Assembly: GCF_033170155.1 (NCBI RefSeq)
Contig: NZ_CP137079.1
Span: 62,001-126,000 of the forward strand
Direction of reading: 5' to 3'
DNA: 64,000 bases
Source: Raineyella sp. W15-4
GTDB taxonomy: Bacteria > Actinomycetota > Actinomycetes > Propionibacteriales > Propionibacteriaceae
Each line of letters opens with the position of its first letter. Position 1 is the first letter of the stretch. The notes below the pieces were generated by a model. It was given only the letters and a program-made list of their open reading frames with translations, was not told the DNA's origin and made no database searches. The translations under genes and the position numbers were made by a program. Of the stretch, positions 52,523 through 61,667 are shown piece after piece.

Positions 52523-55500
52523 CCGCCGGAGCGGCGAGGAGCGCCACCACGGCAGGGACCGGCGTGCCGGGCTGGGCCTTCGACACCGTCCTGGTCGCCA
52601 ACCGCGGTGAGATCGCCCGGCGGGTGATCCGGACGGCCCGGGCACTGGGGCTGCGGACCGTCGCGGTGTACTCCGAGGCCGACTCGGCCGCCCCGCACGC
52701 CCGGGAGGCGGACGAGGCGGTGCCGATCGGCCCGGCGAGCGCGCGGGCCTCGTACCTCGACCCGGCGGCGATCCTGGCCGCGGCCCGGGCGACCGGCGCC
52801 GGGGCGATCCACCCCGGCTACGGCTTCCTGTCGGAGAACGCCGACTTCGCCCGGCGGGTGGAGGCGGCCGGGATGGCCTTCGTCGGGCCGACCCCCGAAC
52901 AGTTGGAGCAGTTCGGCCTCAAGCACACCGCCCGATCGCTGGCTGAACGGGCCGGGGTGGCGATGACGCCCGGCACCGGGCTGCTGACCTCCGCCGATGA
53001 GGCGATCGCCGCGGCCGACCGGATCGGCTACCCGGTGATGGTGAAGGCGACCGGTGGCGGTGGCGGGATCGGCATGCTGACCTGCGCCGGCCCGGCCGAG
53101 GTGGCCGACGCGTACGCCCGGGTCGGGCGGCTGGCTGCGGCGACCTTCGGCAGCGGCGGCGTCTTCCTCGAGCGACTGGTCCGGCCGGCCCGCCACGTCG
53201 AGGTCCAGGTCTTCGGCGACGGTGCCGGGGGCGTGGTCGTCCTCGGCGACCGGGACTGTTCCCTGCAGCGGCGCAACCAGAAGGTGGTGGAGGAGGCGCC
53301 GGCCCCCGGCCTGCCCGACCGGGTCCGGGCGGCGCTGCACGCGTCGGCCCGACGGCTCGCCGCCTCGGTGCGGTACCGCAGCGCGGGCACGGTCGAGTTC
53401 GTCTACGACCCGGTCCGCGAGGAGGCGTCCTTCCTGGAGGTCAACACCCGCCTCCAGGTGGAGCACCCGGTGACCGAGCAGCGCTACGGGATCGACCTGG
53501 TCGAGCAGATGCTCCGACTGGCCGGCCAGGGGCCTGCCGGGGTGGCGGACCTGATGGCCACCGACCTGCGGCCGACCGGCCACGCCGTCGAGGCCCGGAT
53601 CTATGCCGAGGACCCGAACCACGACGGTCGTCCGAGTGCCGGCCTGGTGACCCGGGTGGTCTGGCCGGGGGCCGGGCGGGATGGCGTCCGCGTCGATGCC
53701 TGGATCGAGACCGGCACCGAGGTGAGTACCCACTACGACCCGATGCTGGCCAAGGTGATCGTCCACCGGCCCGACCGCGCCACCGCCCTGGCCGATCTCG
53801 CCACCGCCCTCGACGAGGTGCGGATCGACGGTCTGCAGACCAATCTCGGCCTGCTGCGTACGGTGCTGCGACGCGAGGACCTGGCCGACGTCGCCCACCA
53901 CACGCACACCCTGGACGGCCTCCGCGACCCGGAGCCGCGGATCGACGTGGAACAGCCCGGCCTGATGACCACCGTCCAGGACCTGCCCGGCCGGGTCGGC
54001 TACTGGGACATCGGTGTGCCGCCGAGCGGCCCGATGGACGACGTCTCGATGCGCCTGGTGAACCTGGCCCTCGGCAACCCGGCGGGCGCGCCGGCGCTGG
54101 AGTGCACCGCCACCGGCCCCACCCTGCGGTTCTCGCACCCCACCTGGATCTGCCTCGGCGGCGCGCCGACCCACGCCACGGTCGACGGGCGGCCGCTGCC
54201 CTGGTGGACCCCGGTCGAGGTTCCGGCCGGCGCGGTGGTGGAGATCGGCGCGATTCCGGAGAACGGCCCCGGGCAGCGGACGTACGTCGCCGTCCGCGGC
54301 GGCGTCGACGTCCCCGACTACCTGGGCAGCGCCGCCACCTTCACCCTCGGCCGGTTCGGCGGTCACGCCGGCCGGGCGCTGCAGGCGGGCGACGTCCTGC
54401 ACGCCGCCGACCCGGCCGGCCTGCCGCCGATCGTCGGCCCGGTCCCGCTGGAACGCCGGCCCCGGCTCACCCGCGACTGGCGGCTCGGCGTCACCGAGGG
54501 GCCGCACGCCGCACCGGAGTTCTTCACCCGGCGCGACATCGACGATCTCTACGCGGCCCACTACGAGGTGCACTTCAACTCCGACCGCACCGGCGTCCGG
54601 CTGCTCGGCCCGCACCCGGCCTGGGCCCGTGAGGACGGCGGTGAGGCGGGGCTGCACCCCAGCAACATCCACGACACCCCGTACGCGGTGGGAGCCCTCG
54701 ACTTCACCGGCGACACCCCGATCATCCTCGGCCCGGACGGGCCGAGCCTGGGCGGCTTCGTCTGCCCGGCCGTGGTGGCCTCCGGGGAGCGCTGGAAGCT
54801 GGGCCAGCTGCGGCCCGGCGACACGGTCCGGTTCGTCCCGGTCCGGGAGCGGGACGCGCCCGGCCTGCGCGCCCGGGCCGCTGCGGCCCGGCTGACCGGG
54901 ACCGGCGACGGCGACGACGGGGTGCTGGCCCGGACCGAGCCGGGCGAGGACCGGCCGGCGCTCACCTTCCGCCGCGACGGGGACGACAACATCCTCGTCG
55001 AGTACGGCGAGCAGGTCCTCGACATCGGCCTGCGGATGCGGGTGCAGGCGCTGCTCGAGGCGCTGAGCGCCGACGCGCCCGACGGCGTCATCGACGCCAC
55101 CCCGGGCATCCGTTCCCTGCAGGTGCACACCGACCCGGCCAGGCTGCCGGCCGGCAGCCTGGTGGGCCTGCTCACCGAACTGGACGCCGCGCTGCCGGAC
55201 ACCCGCGAGCTCACCGTGCCGTCGCGGATCGTCCGCCTGCCGCTGTCCTGGGACGACCCGGCCACCCGGGTGGCGATCGAGCGCTACCTGCACAGCGTCC
55301 GCAGCGACGCCCCATGGACACCGTGGAACATCGAGTTCATCCGCCGGATCAACGGGCTGGACAGCGTCGAGGACGTCCGTCGTACGGTCTTCGACGCCAG
55401 CTACCTGGTGCTCGGTCTGGGCGACGTCTACCTCGGTGCCCCGGTTGCCACCCCGCTCGACCCGCGCCACCGCCTGGTCACCACCAAGTACAACCCGGCC

Positions 55501-56208
55501 CGCACCTGGACCGCGGAGAACTCGGTCGGCATCGGCGGCGCCTACCTGTGCATCTACGGCATGGAGGGCCCCGGCGGCTACCAGTTCGTCGGCCGGACCA
55601 CCCAGGTGTGGAACCGCTTCCACCGGGCCGGGATGTTCGCCGAGCAGCCCTGGTCGCTGCGGTTCTTCGACCGGATCCAGTGGTATCCGGTCGGTGCCGA
55701 CGAGCTCCTGGAGATGCGCGCCGACGTCGAGGCGGGCCGCGCCTCCCATGCCGAGGTCACCGAGGGGACCTTCGACTACGGGGAGTACACCGGCTTCCTG
55801 GCCGAGAACGCCGCCGCGATCGACCGTTTCCGCGCCGTCCAGGAGCGCGCCTTCGCCGAGGAGAAGGAACGCTGGCGGGAGGCCGGGGAGTTCCGGGTCC
55901 AGCCCGCGGAGCACCTCACGGCGGCGACCGTACGACCGGTCGAGGTGCCGGCCGGACAGGTCGGGGTGTCGGCGCCGTTCCTCTCCAACGTGCTGCACGT
56001 CGACGTGACCGCCGGCGACCGGGTCCGCAAGGGCGACCGGCTGGTCTCCCTGGAGGCGATGAAGATGGAGACCCCACTGACCGCGCCGGCCACCGGCACC
56101 GTCACCGCGGTGCACGTCACCGCCGGCAGCCAGGTGTCCGCCGGCCAGGTGCTCGCCGTCGTCGGCCCGGAGCCCTCCTCGGCCCCGGCCGCGGGAGCCC
56201 GGCGATGA
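52519..56208 (+). CDS. Biotin-dependent urea/guanidine carboxylase
   Basis: Multidomain enzyme of 1229 residues. Residues about 10-460 are biotin carboxylase (VANRGEIARRVIRTARALG, ATP-grasp KATGGGGGIGM, EVNTRLQVEHPVTEQ). About 475-1130 are the carboxyltransferase built from allophanate-hydrolase-like AHS2 and AHS1 domains (PGLMTTVQDLPGRVGYWDIG, GIGGAYLCIYGMEGPGGYQF). The C-terminal carrier domain has EAMKMET with biotinyl-Lys about 1182. ATP and bicarbonate carboxylate urea or guanidine. The two DUF1989 neighbours, known from guanidine pathways, favour guanidine. Coupled by ATGA overlaps on both sides. Confidence 0.93.
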   Translation: MTAGAARSATTAGTGVPGWAFDTVLVANRGEIARRVIRTARALGLRTVAVYSEADSAAPHAREADEAVPIGPASARASYLDPAAILAAARATGAGAIHPGYGFLSENADFARRVEAAGMAFVGPTPEQLEQFGLKHTARSLAERAGVAMTPGTGLLTSADEAIAAADRIGYPVMVKATGGGGGIGMLTCAGPAEVADAYARVGRLAAATFGSGGVFLERLVRPARHVEVQVFGDGAGGVVVLGDRDCSLQRRNQKVVEEAPAPGLPDRVRAALHASARRLAASVRYRSAGTVEFVYDPVREEASFLEVNTRLQVEHPVTEQRYGIDLVEQMLRLAGQGPAGVADLMATDLRPTGHAVEARIYAEDPNHDGRPSAGLVTRVVWPGAGRDGVRVDAWIETGTEVSTHYDPMLAKVIVHRPDRATALADLATALDEVRIDGLQTNLGLLRTVLRREDLADVAHHTHTLDGLRDPEPRIDVEQPGLMTTVQDLPGRVGYWDIGVPPSGPMDDVSMRLVNLALGNPAGAPALECTATGPTLRFSHPTWICLGGAPTHATVDGRPLPWWTPVEVPAGAVVEIGAIPENGPGQRTYVAVRGGVDVPDYLGSAATFTLGRFGGHAGRALQAGDVLHAADPAGLPPIVGPVPLERRPRLTRDWRLGVTEGPHAAPEFFTRRDIDDLYAAHYEVHFNSDRTGVRLLGPHPAWAREDGGEAGLHPSNIHDTPYAVGALDFTGDTPIILGPDGPSLGGFVCPAVVASGERWKLGQLRPGDTVRFVPVRERDAPGLRARAAAARLTGTGDGDDGVLARTEPGEDRPALTFRRDGDDNILVEYGEQVLDIGLRMRVQALLEALSADAPDGVIDATPGIRSLQVHTDPARLPAGSLVGLLTELDAALPDTRELTVPSRIVRLPLSWDDPATRVAIERYLHSVRSDAPWTPWNIEFIRRINGLDSVEDVRRTVFDASYLVLGLGDVYLGAPVATPLDPRHRLVTTKYNPARTWTAENSVGIGGAYLCIYGMEGPGGYQFVGRTTQVWNRFHRAGMFAEQPWSLRFFDRIQWYPVGADELLEMRADVEAGRASHAEVTEGTFDYGEYTGFLAENAAAIDRFRAVQERAFAEEKERWREAGEFRVQPAEHLTAATVRPVEVPAGQVGVSAPFLSNVLHVDVTAGDRVRKGDRLVSLEAMKMETPLTAPATGTVTAVHVTAGSQVSAGQVLAVVGPEPSSAPAAGARR

Positions 56209-57908
56209 GCGCCGTCGACCGGACGACCGCCGTCGACCGGACGACTGCCGCGCTCGACGCGATCGCTGCTTCCGGCCGGCCGGAGATCTGGATCTCCCTC
56301 GCCGATCCCGACGTTGTGCTGGCGCAGGCGGCGGCGATCGACGAACGGGTGGCCGCCGGTGCCGAGCTGCCGTTGGCCGGGCTGGTCGCCGCGGTCAAGG
56401 ACAACATCGACGTCGCGGGTCTGCCGACCACCGCCGGGTGCCCGGCGTACGCGTACGACCCGCCGGCCGACGCCGAGGCCGTCGCCCGGCTGCGGGCCGC
56501 CGGCGCGGTGGTGATCGGGAAGACCAACCTGGACCAGTTCGCCACCGGGCTGGTCGGCACCCGCAGCCCGTACGGGGCGGTCCGCAACGCCTGGGCCCCG
56601 GAGCGGATCTCCGGCGGCTCCAGTTCCGGCTCGGCCGTCGCCGTCGCCCTCGGCCTGGTCGACCTCGCGCTGGGCACCGACACCGCCGGCTCGGGGCGGG
56701 TGCCGGCCGCGCTCAACGGGATCGTCGGGATCAAGCCCAGCCGCGGACTGGTGTCGACCACCGGCGTCGTCCCCGCCTGCCGCAGCCTCGACTGCGTCAC
56801 GGTCTTCGCCCGGTCCCTGGGCACCGCCCGCCGCGCGGTCCGGTCGATGGTCGGCGCTCCGGCCGAGATCGCCGCCCGGCGGATCCGCGACCGTACGCTG
56901 CGGCCGGCCCCGGTGCCGGCCGGGCCGCTCCGCCTCGGTGTGCCGTTCCCCGGGCAGCTCGGCGAGCTCGCACCGGGCTGGCGGGCGGCGTACGACGCCC
57001 TGGTCGCCCGCGGCCGGGCGTGCGGACTCGAGCCGGTGCCGGTGGACATCGCGCCGCTGCTGGAGGCCGCCGCGCTGCTCTACGAGGGGGCGTTCGTGGC
57101 GGAACGCTTCGCCGCGGTCGGGCCGTTCATCGCGGCGCACCGCGACCTGGTGGGCGGAGCGATCGATCCGACCGTGGCGGCGATCGTGCTGGCTTCGGCG
57201 GAGCCGACCGCGGCCGACCTGTTCGGCGACCTCGCCCGGCTGGAGCGACTGGCCGTGCTAGCCGAGGAGACCTTCGGCCGGATCGACGCCCTGCTCACCC
57301 CCACCACCACCCGCCACCCGACGATCGCCGCCGTTACCGCCGACCCGGTCGGGGTCAACGCGGCGATGGGCCGGTTCACGAACTTCGCGAACCTCCTCGA
57401 CATGGCCTCGGTCGCCTTCCCGGCCGGGACCGTCGACGGCCTGCCGTTCGGCGCGATGCTGACCGCCCCGGCCGGGTCCGACGACCTGCTGGCCCGGATC
57501 GTGGCGCAGTTCGACGCGGCGGAGACCGAGCTCGTCGTGGTCGGGGCGCACCTGTCCGGGATGCCGCTCAACCACGAGCTGGTCGCGGACGGCGGGACGC
57601 TGGTCGGCCCGGTGCGTACCGCCCGGTGCTACCGGCTGCACGCGCTCGACACCGTCCCGGTCAAACCGGGACTGGTCCGGGTGCCCGACGGCGAGGACGG
57701 CGGCACCATCGAGGGAGAACTGTGGCGGCTGCCGGCGGCCGGGCTGGGGCGCCTGGTCGCCGACCTGCCCCAGCCGATGGCCCTCGGCCCGGTCGAACTG
57801 GACGACGGCCGGGTGATCGCCGGTTTCCTCTGCCAGCCGGCGGCGATGACCGGCGCCGAGGACATCACCGGGTGGCGGAGCTGGCGGGCCTGGGTGGGTG
57901 CCCGATGA
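56205..57908 (+). CDS. atzF: Allophanate hydrolase
   Basis: Amidase-signature enzyme of 567 residues splitting allophanate to CO2 and ammonia, the last step of the pathway. The Ser-cisSer-Lys triad is visible: Lys65 in AVKDNIDVAG, the cis-Ser in ISGGSSSGSAVA, and nucleophile Ser163 in GTDTAGSGRVPA. A C-terminal domain (VVVGAHLSGMPLNHELV to the end) is the allophanate-hydrolase-specific small domain. Near the N-terminus VDRTTA is doubled by an exact 17-bp repeat (56211-56227, 56229-56245). The start overlaps the carboxylase stop as ATGA. Confidence 0.94.
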   Translation: MSAVDRTTAVDRTTAALDAIAASGRPEIWISLADPDVVLAQAAAIDERVAAGAELPLAGLVAAVKDNIDVAGLPTTAGCPAYAYDPPADAEAVARLRAAGAVVIGKTNLDQFATGLVGTRSPYGAVRNAWAPERISGGSSSGSAVAVALGLVDLALGTDTAGSGRVPAALNGIVGIKPSRGLVSTTGVVPACRSLDCVTVFARSLGTARRAVRSMVGAPAEIAARRIRDRTLRPAPVPAGPLRLGVPFPGQLGELAPGWRAAYDALVARGRACGLEPVPVDIAPLLEAAALLYEGAFVAERFAAVGPFIAAHRDLVGGAIDPTVAAIVLASAEPTAADLFGDLARLERLAVLAEETFGRIDALLTPTTTRHPTIAAVTADPVGVNAAMGRFTNFANLLDMASVAFPAGTVDGLPFGAMLTAPAGSDDLLARIVAQFDAAETELVVVGAHLSGMPLNHELVADGGTLVGPVRTARCYRLHALDTVPVKPGLVRVPDGEDGGTIEGELWRLPAAGLGRLVADLPQPMALGPVELDDGRVIAGFLCQPAAMTGAEDITGWRSWRAWVGAR

Positions 57909-58651
57909 CCGGTCTGCTCGCCGGGCCGCCCGGGTCGTCGGCGATGACGTCGTGGCCTGCCATAATGCGGGGCGTGGCCCAGGCAGCGGAACGTCCCCGT
58001 CGTCCCGGTCGTCCCCGGGCCAATCCCGCGACCGAGGCGTCCGGGCTCACCACGCACGACCAGATCCTCGACGCGGCGGCGGCGCTCTTCGTGGAGGAGG
58101 GCTTCGCCTCCTGCACCACCCGGCAGATCGCCGAACGCGCAGGGATCCGGCAGGCCTCGGTCTACTACTACTTCTCCAGCAAGGACGCGATCCTGCTGGT
58201 GCTGCTGTCCTCCTCGATCCGGCCGAGCCTCGGGTTCGCCACCGTACTGCGGGAGGATGCCGAGGCGGGCCGGGACCCGGCCGGGCGGCTGTGCGCACTG
58301 GTGATTGCCGATGTCCGCACCCTCGCCGGGGCCCGGCACAACATCGCCAGCCTCTACGACCTGCCGGAGGTGCAGGAGAAGGCGGAGTACGCCGGCTTCC
58401 GGGCCGATCGCGACGAACTGATCCGGGTCTACGGTGACTTCGCCGAGGCGGTGGTGCCCCAGGTCGATCCCACCCTGTGCGGGACGCTGGTGATGCAGCT
58501 CGTCGAGTCGGTGATCGGGCTGCGCACGGCGGGCCGGTTCCGGCCGTCGTACGAGGCCGACATCGCCCGGGCCTGCCTGCGGATGCTCGGTCTGGGCGAG
58601 GACCGGATCGAGCAGGCGTTCCGGACCGCCCAGCTGCTGCTGGCCCGCTGA
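57905..58651 (+). CDS. TetR family transcriptional regulator of the guanidine/urea operon
   Basis: Regulator of up to 248 residues. The helix-turn-helix is in TRQIAERAGIRQASVYYYFS, preceded by LTTHDQILDAAAALFVEEG. The C-terminal ligand domain has VMQLVESVIGLRTAG. Start options: ATG 57905 (coupled ATGA overlap with atzF), ATG 57965, or leaderless GTG 57974, which lies 7 nt behind a CATAAT -10 (57961-57966). The latter would give a separate transcript. It should bind the palindrome at 49221-49240 and control the operon. Confidence 0.88.
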   Translation: MTGLLAGPPGSSAMTSWPAIMRGVAQAAERPRRPGRPRANPATEASGLTTHDQILDAAAALFVEEGFASCTTRQIAERAGIRQASVYYYFSSKDAILLVLLSSSIRPSLGFATVLREDAEAGRDPAGRLCALVIADVRTLAGARHNIASLYDLPEVQEKAEYAGFRADRDELIRVYGDFAEAVVPQVDPTLCGTLVMQLVESVIGLRTAGRFRPSYEADIARACLRMLGLGEDRIEQAFRTAQLLLAR

Positions 58652-58680
58652 CCGCGGGCCGGTCGGTCAGAAGTTGACCG
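58642..58680. terminator. Two adjacent hairpins between convergent genes
   Basis: GGCCCGC-TGACC-GCGGGCC (58642-58660) contains the TetR-gene stop. CGGTCA-GAAGT-TGACCG (58664-58680) contains the stop of the opposite alarmone synthetase gene. Each may end one transcript. Confidence 0.6.
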
Positions 58681-59392
58681 AGCCGCCGTCCACCGGCGTA
58701 CGGTCGCCGTCCAACAGGTGCGGTTCGTCGCCGCGGATCTGGCGGTGCAGCGCCTCCATCTCGCCGTCCAGCTTCGCCGAGGTCAGCGCTGTGCTGTAGA
58801 GGCTGTCGAGGAGCGCCTCGGGGACCGTACGGTCGAACTTGTAATAAATCTTGTGCTCCAGGGCGGCCCAGAAGTCCATCGCGATGGTGCGGAACTGCAC
58901 CTCCACCGGGACCCGGGCGATCCGGTCGGTGAGGAACACCGGCACCTCGAAGATGACATGGAGGCTGCGGTAGCCGTTCGGCTTGGGCTGGGCAATGTAG
59001 TCCTTCACCTTCAGCACGGTGAGGTCCGGCTGCGAGCAGAGCACATCGCGCACCCGGTAGACGTCGCTCTCGAAGGAGGTGATCACCCGCACCCCGGCGA
59101 TGTCGGTGATCGCCTCCCGGACCCCCTCGATGGTCGGATCGACGTGGCGGCGCCGGGCCTTGGCGACGATGCTGCCGGGGGACTTCAGCCGGGCGGTGAG
59201 ATGCTCGATCGGGTTGTAGTCGTAGGCGTGCTCGTACTCACGACGCAGGATCGTCAGTTTGGTCATCACCTCGTCCAGGCCGGCCTGGTAGGTCAGCAGG
59301 ACGCGGGCCAACTCGCTGCCGTGGGCGACCAGTCGCTCGTACGCTGCGAAGGTGTCGTCGCGGGGATCATCGGCATCGATGTCGTCGGCCAT
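58667..59392 (-). CDS. Small alarmone synthetase, GTP pyrophosphokinase family
   Basis: RelQ-type (p)ppGpp synthetase of 241 residues containing only a synthetase domain. Landmarks are HLTARLKSPGSIVAKARR, ITDIAGVRVITSFESDVY, the catalytic QPKPNGYRSLHVIFEVP and VEVQFRTIAMDFWAALEHK. No hydrolase, TGS or ACT domain is present. The product alarmone is made from ATP and GDP/GTP in the cytoplasm. The start overlaps the end of the upstream membrane-protein gene by 26 nt. Confidence 0.92.
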   Translation of the reverse strand: MADDIDADDPRDDTFAAYERLVAHGSELARVLLTYQAGLDEVMTKLTILRREYEHAYDYNPIEHLTARLKSPGSIVAKARRRHVDPTIEGVREAITDIAGVRVITSFESDVYRVRDVLCSQPDLTVLKVKDYIAQPKPNGYRSLHVIFEVPVFLTDRIARVPVEVQFRTIAMDFWAALEHKIYYKFDRTVPEALLDSLYSTALTSAKLDGEMEALHRQIRGDEPHLLDGDRTPVDGGSVNF

Positions 59393-60593
59393 ACCCTTCA
59401 GAGTAGGTCGCCGCCCGGAGGGGGATCGCGGCGACCACCCCCAGCAGCGCCAGCAGGAAGGCGGAGCGGTACTCCCCGGCGAGGGTGAAGCGCAACTGGA
59501 GCTTCAGGAACAGGTCGACCACGAACCAGGCGGTCACGCCGATGGTCAGCCACGGCACCCGGGCCCCGCGCCGGCCGACCAGGTCGGCCGCCACCGCGGC
59601 CAGCGCCAGGCTGCTCGTGTAGTAGAGGTAGGTGCCGGGGTCGAGGACGAGCCTGACCGCCAGCACCGCCAGCGGGATCCAGCCGATCCGCCCGCAGCGG
59701 GCGCACAGCCAGGCGATCAGGACCCCGAGCAGCAGTTGGACGGGACGATCCCAGGAGGGCGTGGTGGGCGTGGTCACGCCGAGCACCCGCAGCACCGAGT
59801 CGACCTCGGTGCGGATGGTGAACGAACCGACCGTGAGCGTACCGGGATCGGCGATCACGAAGGCCAGCCAGGGGAGCGCCACCGCGGCCATCCCCACCAG
59901 CGCCCGGCGCAGCCGCCCCTCGCGCTCGCCCCAGGCGATCAGCATCATCGGCAGCGCCCACGGTTTCGCCGCCGTCGCCAGGGCCAGCAGGACCAGCGCC
60001 GGCCACGACCGGCCCCGAGTCGCCTGCAGCAGGCCGGCACAGACCAGGCTCATCGCCAGTACGTCGTCCAGGTGCCCGTAGTGCACCGCGAGCACCGACC
60101 ACACCGGCAGCATCAGCGCCCCGGCCACCGCGACACTACGTCCGCGAGGCCCGTCAGCGGATCCCACCCTGTCGTCCGGTCGGGCGGCACGGGCCGCTCC
60201 GGCCTGCCACAGCAGCCACAGGTCGACCATGCCGAGCGCCAGCATCAGGACCGCCCCGACCCAGCCGCTGGCCGAGGTGCCGGCCACCGCGACGACCACG
60301 GCGGAGACCAACAGGGTCAGCGGACCCATCTGGAGCTCCGGATGAGCGGCGAACACGTGCAGGCCGCCCTGGGCCGAGGGATCCAGCAGCGCCAGCCCGG
60401 CGGTGCGGAAATAGTGCCACGAGTACAGGCCGTGATAGGCACTCACCGCAGCCCAGAGGATCGTCCACCAGGTCAGCGCCGGCCACCACAGCGCGACATG
60501 GCGCCGTGCCCCGGCGGTGAACGGCCGACGCCCGGCGGCGTCGGCGATCGGTCCGTGGATCGGGGGCTGGCCCACTTCGAGGTGCAACGACAT
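59367..60593 (-). CDS. Polytopic membrane protein, GT-C glycosyltransferase-like (DUF2029/GT87 type)
   Basis: Membrane protein of 408 residues with about ten to twelve hydrophobic segments. Features reminiscent of polyprenol-phosphate mannosyltransferases are an extracytoplasmic YHGLYSWHYF region after TM1, GHLDDVLAM, and ATAAKPWALPMMLIAWGEREGRLRR. ATG 60593 is chosen because TACGTT ends 7 nt upstream; GTG 60632 would add a basic tail. It overlaps the alarmone synthetase gene. A sugar-transfer role is inferred only. Confidence 0.68.
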   Translation of the reverse strand: MSLHLEVGQPPIHGPIADAAGRRPFTAGARRHVALWWPALTWWTILWAAVSAYHGLYSWHYFRTAGLALLDPSAQGGLHVFAAHPELQMGPLTLLVSAVVVAVAGTSASGWVGAVLMLALGMVDLWLLWQAGAARAARPDDRVGSADGPRGRSVAVAGALMLPVWSVLAVHYGHLDDVLAMSLVCAGLLQATRGRSWPALVLLALATAAKPWALPMMLIAWGEREGRLRRALVGMAAVALPWLAFVIADPGTLTVGSFTIRTEVDSVLRVLGVTTPTTPSWDRPVQLLLGVLIAWLCARCGRIGWIPLAVLAVRLVLDPGTYLYYTSSLALAAVAADLVGRRGARVPWLTIGVTAWFVVDLFLKLQLRFTLAGEYRSAFLLALLGVVAAIPLRAATYSEGYGRRHRCR

Positions 60594-60600
60594 CGACAGC

Positions 60601-60606
60601 AACGTA
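60601..60606 (-). promoter_or_regulatory. TACGTT -10 hexamer, leaderless start
   Basis: Minus-strand TACGTT, 7 nt, then ATG 60593 with no ribosome site. Confidence 0.48.
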
Positions 60607-60691
60607 CGCCGGCGCGCCGGACGAACCCACACCGCGCGCGGTCGGTCTCAGCGTCCTCCCATCTGTCCGCCCCCGCCGCGGTCCCGCACCG

Positions 60692-60730
60692 TCCTTCCCT
60701 CTCCTTCCCCCTTCCCACTTCCCCTCTCCC
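60692..60730 (+). other. 39-nt polypyrimidine tract
   Basis: All C or T except one A at 60717, between divergent genes, followed by the imperfect palindrome TTCCCGCCGCGGGAA (60739-60753). Such tracts can form triplex or unwound DNA under supercoiling. Confidence 0.75.
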
Positions 60731-60833
60731 ATCGCGTCTTCCCGCCGCGGGAATGCGGCGCCGTACGCGGGAGTTGAACCCTCATCTACCCTCGGAGCAT
60801 CGCCGGCGCGTCCGGCAGAGGAGGACCAGACCG

Positions 60834-61586
60834 ATGACCACCCGCACCCCGACCAGCACCCTCATCCAGCGCCTCGCCCACAAGGACGAGAGCGTCCGGC
60901 TGCGGGCCGCGATGGACCTCGGCACCTGCGAGGACCCGGAGGCCGCGGAGGTGCTCGTCGCCCGGCTGGGCGCCGAGGCCGATCCGGCCGTCAAGGAGAT
61001 GATCACCTGGGCGGCGGTGCAGCACGCGGGCCGCGCGATGGGCGCCCTGATGGTGCAGCTCTACAGCGCCGAGGCGCCGGTCCGGGCGCAGGCCGCGCAC
61101 GTGCTCAGCAAGATCGGCGGGGAGACCGTGGTCCGGCCGATCCTCCCGGTGATCGGTGACGAGGACCCGGTCGTCGCGGTGAAGGCCGCCCGGGCGGCGG
61201 CGTCCACCGGCAGCCCGGAGGTCGTCCCGGCACTGATCGGCCGGCTCGGACAGGGCGACGCCGCGGTCCGGGACGCGGTGAGCGACGCCCTGCTCGCCCT
61301 GTCCGAGTGGACCGTCGGACCGCTGATCGAGGCGCTGGCCGATCCCGACCCGTTCGTCCGGATCCATGCCGCCGACACCCTCTCCGACCTCGGCAGCCCC
61401 GAGGCCGACCGGGCGATCCCGGTGCTGGCCGCGCACCTCACCGACGCCGAGGCCGACGTCCGGCTGGCGATGCTCTGCGCGCTGAGCCGGCTCGACCCCG
61501 AGCAGACCGACGGGCTGCTGCGCGACCTCGCGGTGGGCGAGGACGCCGAGCTGGCGTACGTCGCCGGCCGACTGCTGCGGCGCTGA
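60834..61586 (+). CDS. HEAT-repeat domain protein
   Basis: All-helical solenoid of 250 residues built from about seven HEAT/PBS-lyase-like repeats of ~31 residues. Repeating cores include DESVRLRAAMDLGTCEDPEA, APVRAQAAHVLSKIGGE, DPVVAVKAARAAASTGSPE, DAAVRDAVSDALLALSE, DPFVRIHAADTLSDLGSPE and EADVRLAMLCALSRLDPE. No catalytic residues, signal peptide or membrane segment. GAGGACC precedes the ATG. Such proteins are scaffolds or lyase-like chaperones; no partner is evident here. Confidence 0.88.
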   Translation: MTTRTPTSTLIQRLAHKDESVRLRAAMDLGTCEDPEAAEVLVARLGAEADPAVKEMITWAAVQHAGRAMGALMVQLYSAEAPVRAQAAHVLSKIGGETVVRPILPVIGDEDPVVAVKAARAAASTGSPEVVPALIGRLGQGDAAVRDAVSDALLALSEWTVGPLIEALADPDPFVRIHAADTLSDLGSPEADRAIPVLAAHLTDAEADVRLAMLCALSRLDPEQTDGLLRDLAVGEDAELAYVAGRLLRR

Positions 61587-61654
61587 GGTCTCGGGGTCGC
61601 CGGGTGTTCAGTCGCCGGGTGATCAAATGACGCCGTCCTGGATGGCGCACCTCG

Positions 61655-61660
61655 TACAGT
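61655..61660 (+). promoter_or_regulatory. TACAGT -10 hexamer, leaderless start of the M3 peptidase gene
   Basis: TACAGT, 7 nt, then ATG 61668; no Shine-Dalgarno sequence. Confidence 0.5.
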
Positions 61661-61667
61661 GCTGCCC

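Noticed and set aside
52279-56115. A 1278-codon open frame on the minus strand opposite the carboxylase gene
   Set aside because: Its sequence is His/Gly/Arg/Val-rich with no recognisable motif. It is an antisense shadow of the high-GC carboxylase gene, whose domains and start overlaps are clear.
60765-60790. GGGTTCAACTCCC-like T-arm on the minus strand near 60.77 kb
   Set aside because: Only the loop and three pairs fit; no cloverleaf can be drawn.
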